Part shown: in pieces, positions 39,201-40,225 of the stretch
Position numbering within the stretch: position 1 is the first letter of the stretch
Layout: every line of letters begins with the position of its first letter
Assembly (NCBI GenBank): GCA_001839685.1
Contig: MLAK01000838.1
Coordinates: 144,037 to 184,261 of the forward strand
DNA from: Tritrichomonas foetus
Taxonomy: Eukaryota; Parabasalia; Tritrichomonadida; Tritrichomonadidae
Direction: 5' to 3'
Length of the DNA stretch: 40,225 nucleotides
Position numbers and translations under genes: made by a program
Notes under the pieces: model-generated
What the model was told of the DNA's origin: nothing
Database searches by the model: none
What the model saw: the letters and a program-made list of their open reading frames with translations, nothing else

Positions 39201-39880
39201 GGTGAACATGTTACTAACTTTGAAACATCACAAAATTCTAGAAAATCTCGATCAACCTCATCCTCACAATTGTTTATTTTATCGATTTTGGAAACAATTC
39301 GATTAATTTTTGTGATTTGCTCTTTAAAATCATCAGGTGCAATTAATGAAAGCTTCTGATGTAATTCTGGAAAACCTTTGGCAATCATCGGATCCAAAAG
39401 AGGAAGTCCATCAACTTTGAAATTAGCTTTTGAAACAATATTTAAAAGTGGAATAACCAAAGGCTTCCTTTCTTTTCCTGTCATAGAATTCATTGCAATA
39501 TCAACAAGTGCTGGCGATGCTGGAATATTTCCGATTGTTAGGAGGTCACTGACAGTTTCGATAACGAGGGGAAGTAATTTTGGATTTTTGAAGAATGGAA
39601 TCAACTTGTCTACAAACATTTGGCATATGGGCGCGAATGATTTTTGAATATCAGAGTATGGACCGATAGAAAGACGCTTATCTCTTTCAATACTAATTCG
39701 GACAGCAGCACATCTGCACCATTTGCGTAAAATTGGTAAAAGAATTTTATTTTGCTTTGTATCTTCATGTCGAATGATTTGAAAAATGCGTTGCATGATA
39801 GCTTTTTCTCGGATAACTATTTCTGGCATTGCATCATCGAGAAAATCGAGAAGCTTGAAAACGAAGGTTTCAAAATTCAT
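36299..39880 (-). CDS. Large HEAT/armadillo-repeat protein
   Basis: The 1193-residue protein is an all-helical solenoid made of repeated pairs of helices with the Pro/Leu/Asp spacing of HEAT or ARM repeats (for example HPNPQVRKTFYKYALEKK, LLDPYCDVRSILPSL, FADSSDA-like turns). I cannot place it in a named family; large HEAT proteins include transport, kinase-scaffold and centriolar types (rotatin among others). No enzyme domain, signal peptide or membrane segment is seen. The open frame extends to an ATG at 39973, but the first 31 residues are hydrophobic AT-rich sequence. The ATG at 39880 (MNFETFVFKLLDFLDDAMP) directly follows TCAAA and is preferred. Confidence 0.75.
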   Translation of the reverse strand: MNFETFVFKLLDFLDDAMPEIVIREKAIMQRIFQIIRHEDTKQNKILLPILRKWCRCAAVRISIERDKRLSIGPYSDIQKSFAPICQMFVDKLIPFFKNPKLLPLVIETVSDLLTIGNIPASPALVDIAMNSMTGKERKPLVIPLLNIVSKANFKVDGLPLLDPMIAKGFPELHQKLSLIAPDDFKEQITKINRIVSKIDKINNCEDEVDRDFLEFCDVSKLVTCSPPDVFVTHPNPQVRKTFYKYALEKKLDIHPFLESLLHHGIFDPEVKEYALALLSMKLPTLIEPPLPDQLLAYVQCIPMEKNGAIFNAIVDIIEGTDNFTYICSCIRFLYHKEDWVRDTIKKVLQATLQVSTFPDVLKQPQNDFYVEKFMKNLKKQSPVTESQIANNLLEIILSPEQPLDIKQVSSKSLAEMLLDPYCDVRSILPSLYTLSYEDFPELMHALAIRDGNFKINDHKKLFHLVQTINDKNALHLLPILTRAVFASLLYVESDGANLLRIPLFLEDQFIIKGSGGVYRPSSYQPVKEFPLSKIVKEWIDTKIIQNRPINDIFFKHKFYKFIVCNKRLGSDILTHIDAEDSAAAKLATSCPPKKFLTFLLLSVLDAKRASTAASSICEKYMNEMPMGAMKLAQVLIEYGGECKLPENICEYIVDPKYCRTALSLVVTAMRFKKEVNNIDFEKLETLIKYLEEERLPINVKRQLSALLLLKEKSDLSLKFAESSDAITKSFGFHTAIPNSESAALALSVASQETEAICARAAALELFTDYCRTNPPPSDNLAALYHTSTGETIFSLQLLKMLQIPSIRAQVSKANEFILSFLDSKCPPLYVNCALQCLLGIDFDDAKIAVALSELLPIKQYTDNVLQVLATTPDKSLNYFTSDIHQIICSTFAYDCDLNLAFVCINHLLLAGIPFPSCSVKILINLYQSFLEASCCSSALHTILPQIFNASTDAKEIALENGFPDLLYSELTVSRENKVHFNCVILTAAEFVFGFKEGQLALVKSWQLDTLIDIFQPTSEVLHFFLCLTSRNVEIETMYATEIGTGSLLKLLLEAFNSVHIQTPQVIQLLACILHSDVIRRVIYRKKKVKTFVSRLFKYVSMKNWKFAESLIRLFAVLTFYSDGIDNLLDSTHIAEMLEILMENDEIIQMDIFRILATNIKGHTRTWAGVQQSFKKHNKQLYEVFMEIVADQD

Positions 39881-40225
39881 TTTGATTTTAAAAAATTTTA
39901 AACGTGCATATGACTTTCGAATCAAAAAGAAAAAAAAAAGTATGATGAGTTTTAAAATTTTTAATATCAACAAATAGGTATTAATACTGGAATATATATT
40001 AATTACAAAATTATTATGAGTTAAGAGAATAATTACATTTTCGAATTATTATTAGTTAGTAATAGTAGGAAGTGGAAATGGTACCTCCTGAAAATNANTA
40101 AACTTTTTTGAAATCACTAGTTNACNCTNGGTCTTTNCAAAAATCATTAATGAAAAAATATATGAATGAAAATGAATGAAAATATAAATCAGCTAAATGA
40201 ATGAAAAAATAAATGTTTGGTACCT
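39881..40225. other. AT-rich right edge with ambiguous bases
   Basis: Ambiguous calls are at 40096, 40098, 40123, 40126, 40129 and 40137, so this is low-quality contig-end sequence. The 8-mer TGGTACCT occurs at 40079-40086 and again as the last eight bases. Reiterated GAATGAAAAT-like motifs lie between them. No gene is visible. Confidence 0.5.

Noticed and set aside
40079..40225. TGGTACCT at both ends of the last 147 bases as a terminal repeat
   Set aside because: The stretch is full of ambiguous calls and ends the contig, so an assembly artefact is more likely.

Overview
The window is AT-rich, gene-dense, almost intron-free eukaryotic DNA read with the standard genetic code. I infer a trichomonad (Parabasalia), most likely a Tritrichomonas-type species. 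The strongest evidence is the one clear intron, in the PP5 gene: it starts GTATGT and ends CTAACACACAG, the known trichomonad splice signals. A TCA initiator-like motif also lies a few bases before many start codons, as expected for parabasalid promoters, and there is an ankyrin gene with the N-terminal domain common in trichomonads. The species itself cannot be fixed by eye.

Layout, left to right. A probable C-terminal scrap of a gene is at 2-106. Next come a DOCK-family RhoGEF (+), and on the minus strand an armadillo-like acidic protein, a PCI/CSN3-like protein and an LRR protein with charged repeats. A SHIPPO/STPGR axonemal protein (+) and a Dus2-like tRNA dihydrouridine synthase (+) follow. 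PP5 (minus, one intron) is divergent from CCT6 (+). FACT subunit SPT16 (+) and an SCP/Dullard-type CTD phosphatase (+) come next, then on the minus strand a bromodomain protein, glucosidase II beta and a disordered unknown. A PP4/PP6-like phosphatase (+) and a C2-like protein (minus) precede a DUF3447/ankyrin gene (minus, about 28.5-31.2 kb). A candidate transposon (31400-32493), a CARMIL-like LRR protein (+), an unknown helical protein (+), a 17-bp minisatellite and a 1193-residue HEAT/ARM protein (minus) close the window. The last 140 bases contain ambiguous calls.

Most genes are housekeeping: chromatin (SPT16, bromodomain), RNA (Dus2), protein folding and ER quality control (CCT6, glucosidase II beta), signalling (three phosphatases, RhoGEF), cytoskeleton (SHIPPO, CARMIL-like). 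They do not form one pathway. In trichomonads neighbouring genes are transcribed separately, so adjacency here carries little functional meaning.

The most unusual region is the ankyrin gene. Ten ankyrin units, each open and in register, repeat every 154-160 bases. They are separated by ten spacers of 61-67 bases, inserted after the same codon of each unit, and eight of the ten spacers break the reading frame. Either this is a trichomonad gene with about ten short atypical introns, or a decayed member of a family with long ankyrin linkers. Next to it, a 1094-bp segment has 13-bp terminal inverted repeats flanked by perfect 11-bp direct repeats, the signature of a Mutator-like transposon insertion, and it carries a decayed reading frame.

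Start codons were re-examined by hand. Several long open frames begin at a non-ATG codon or extend past the likely start, so the starts given here are the ATGs I consider most likely.
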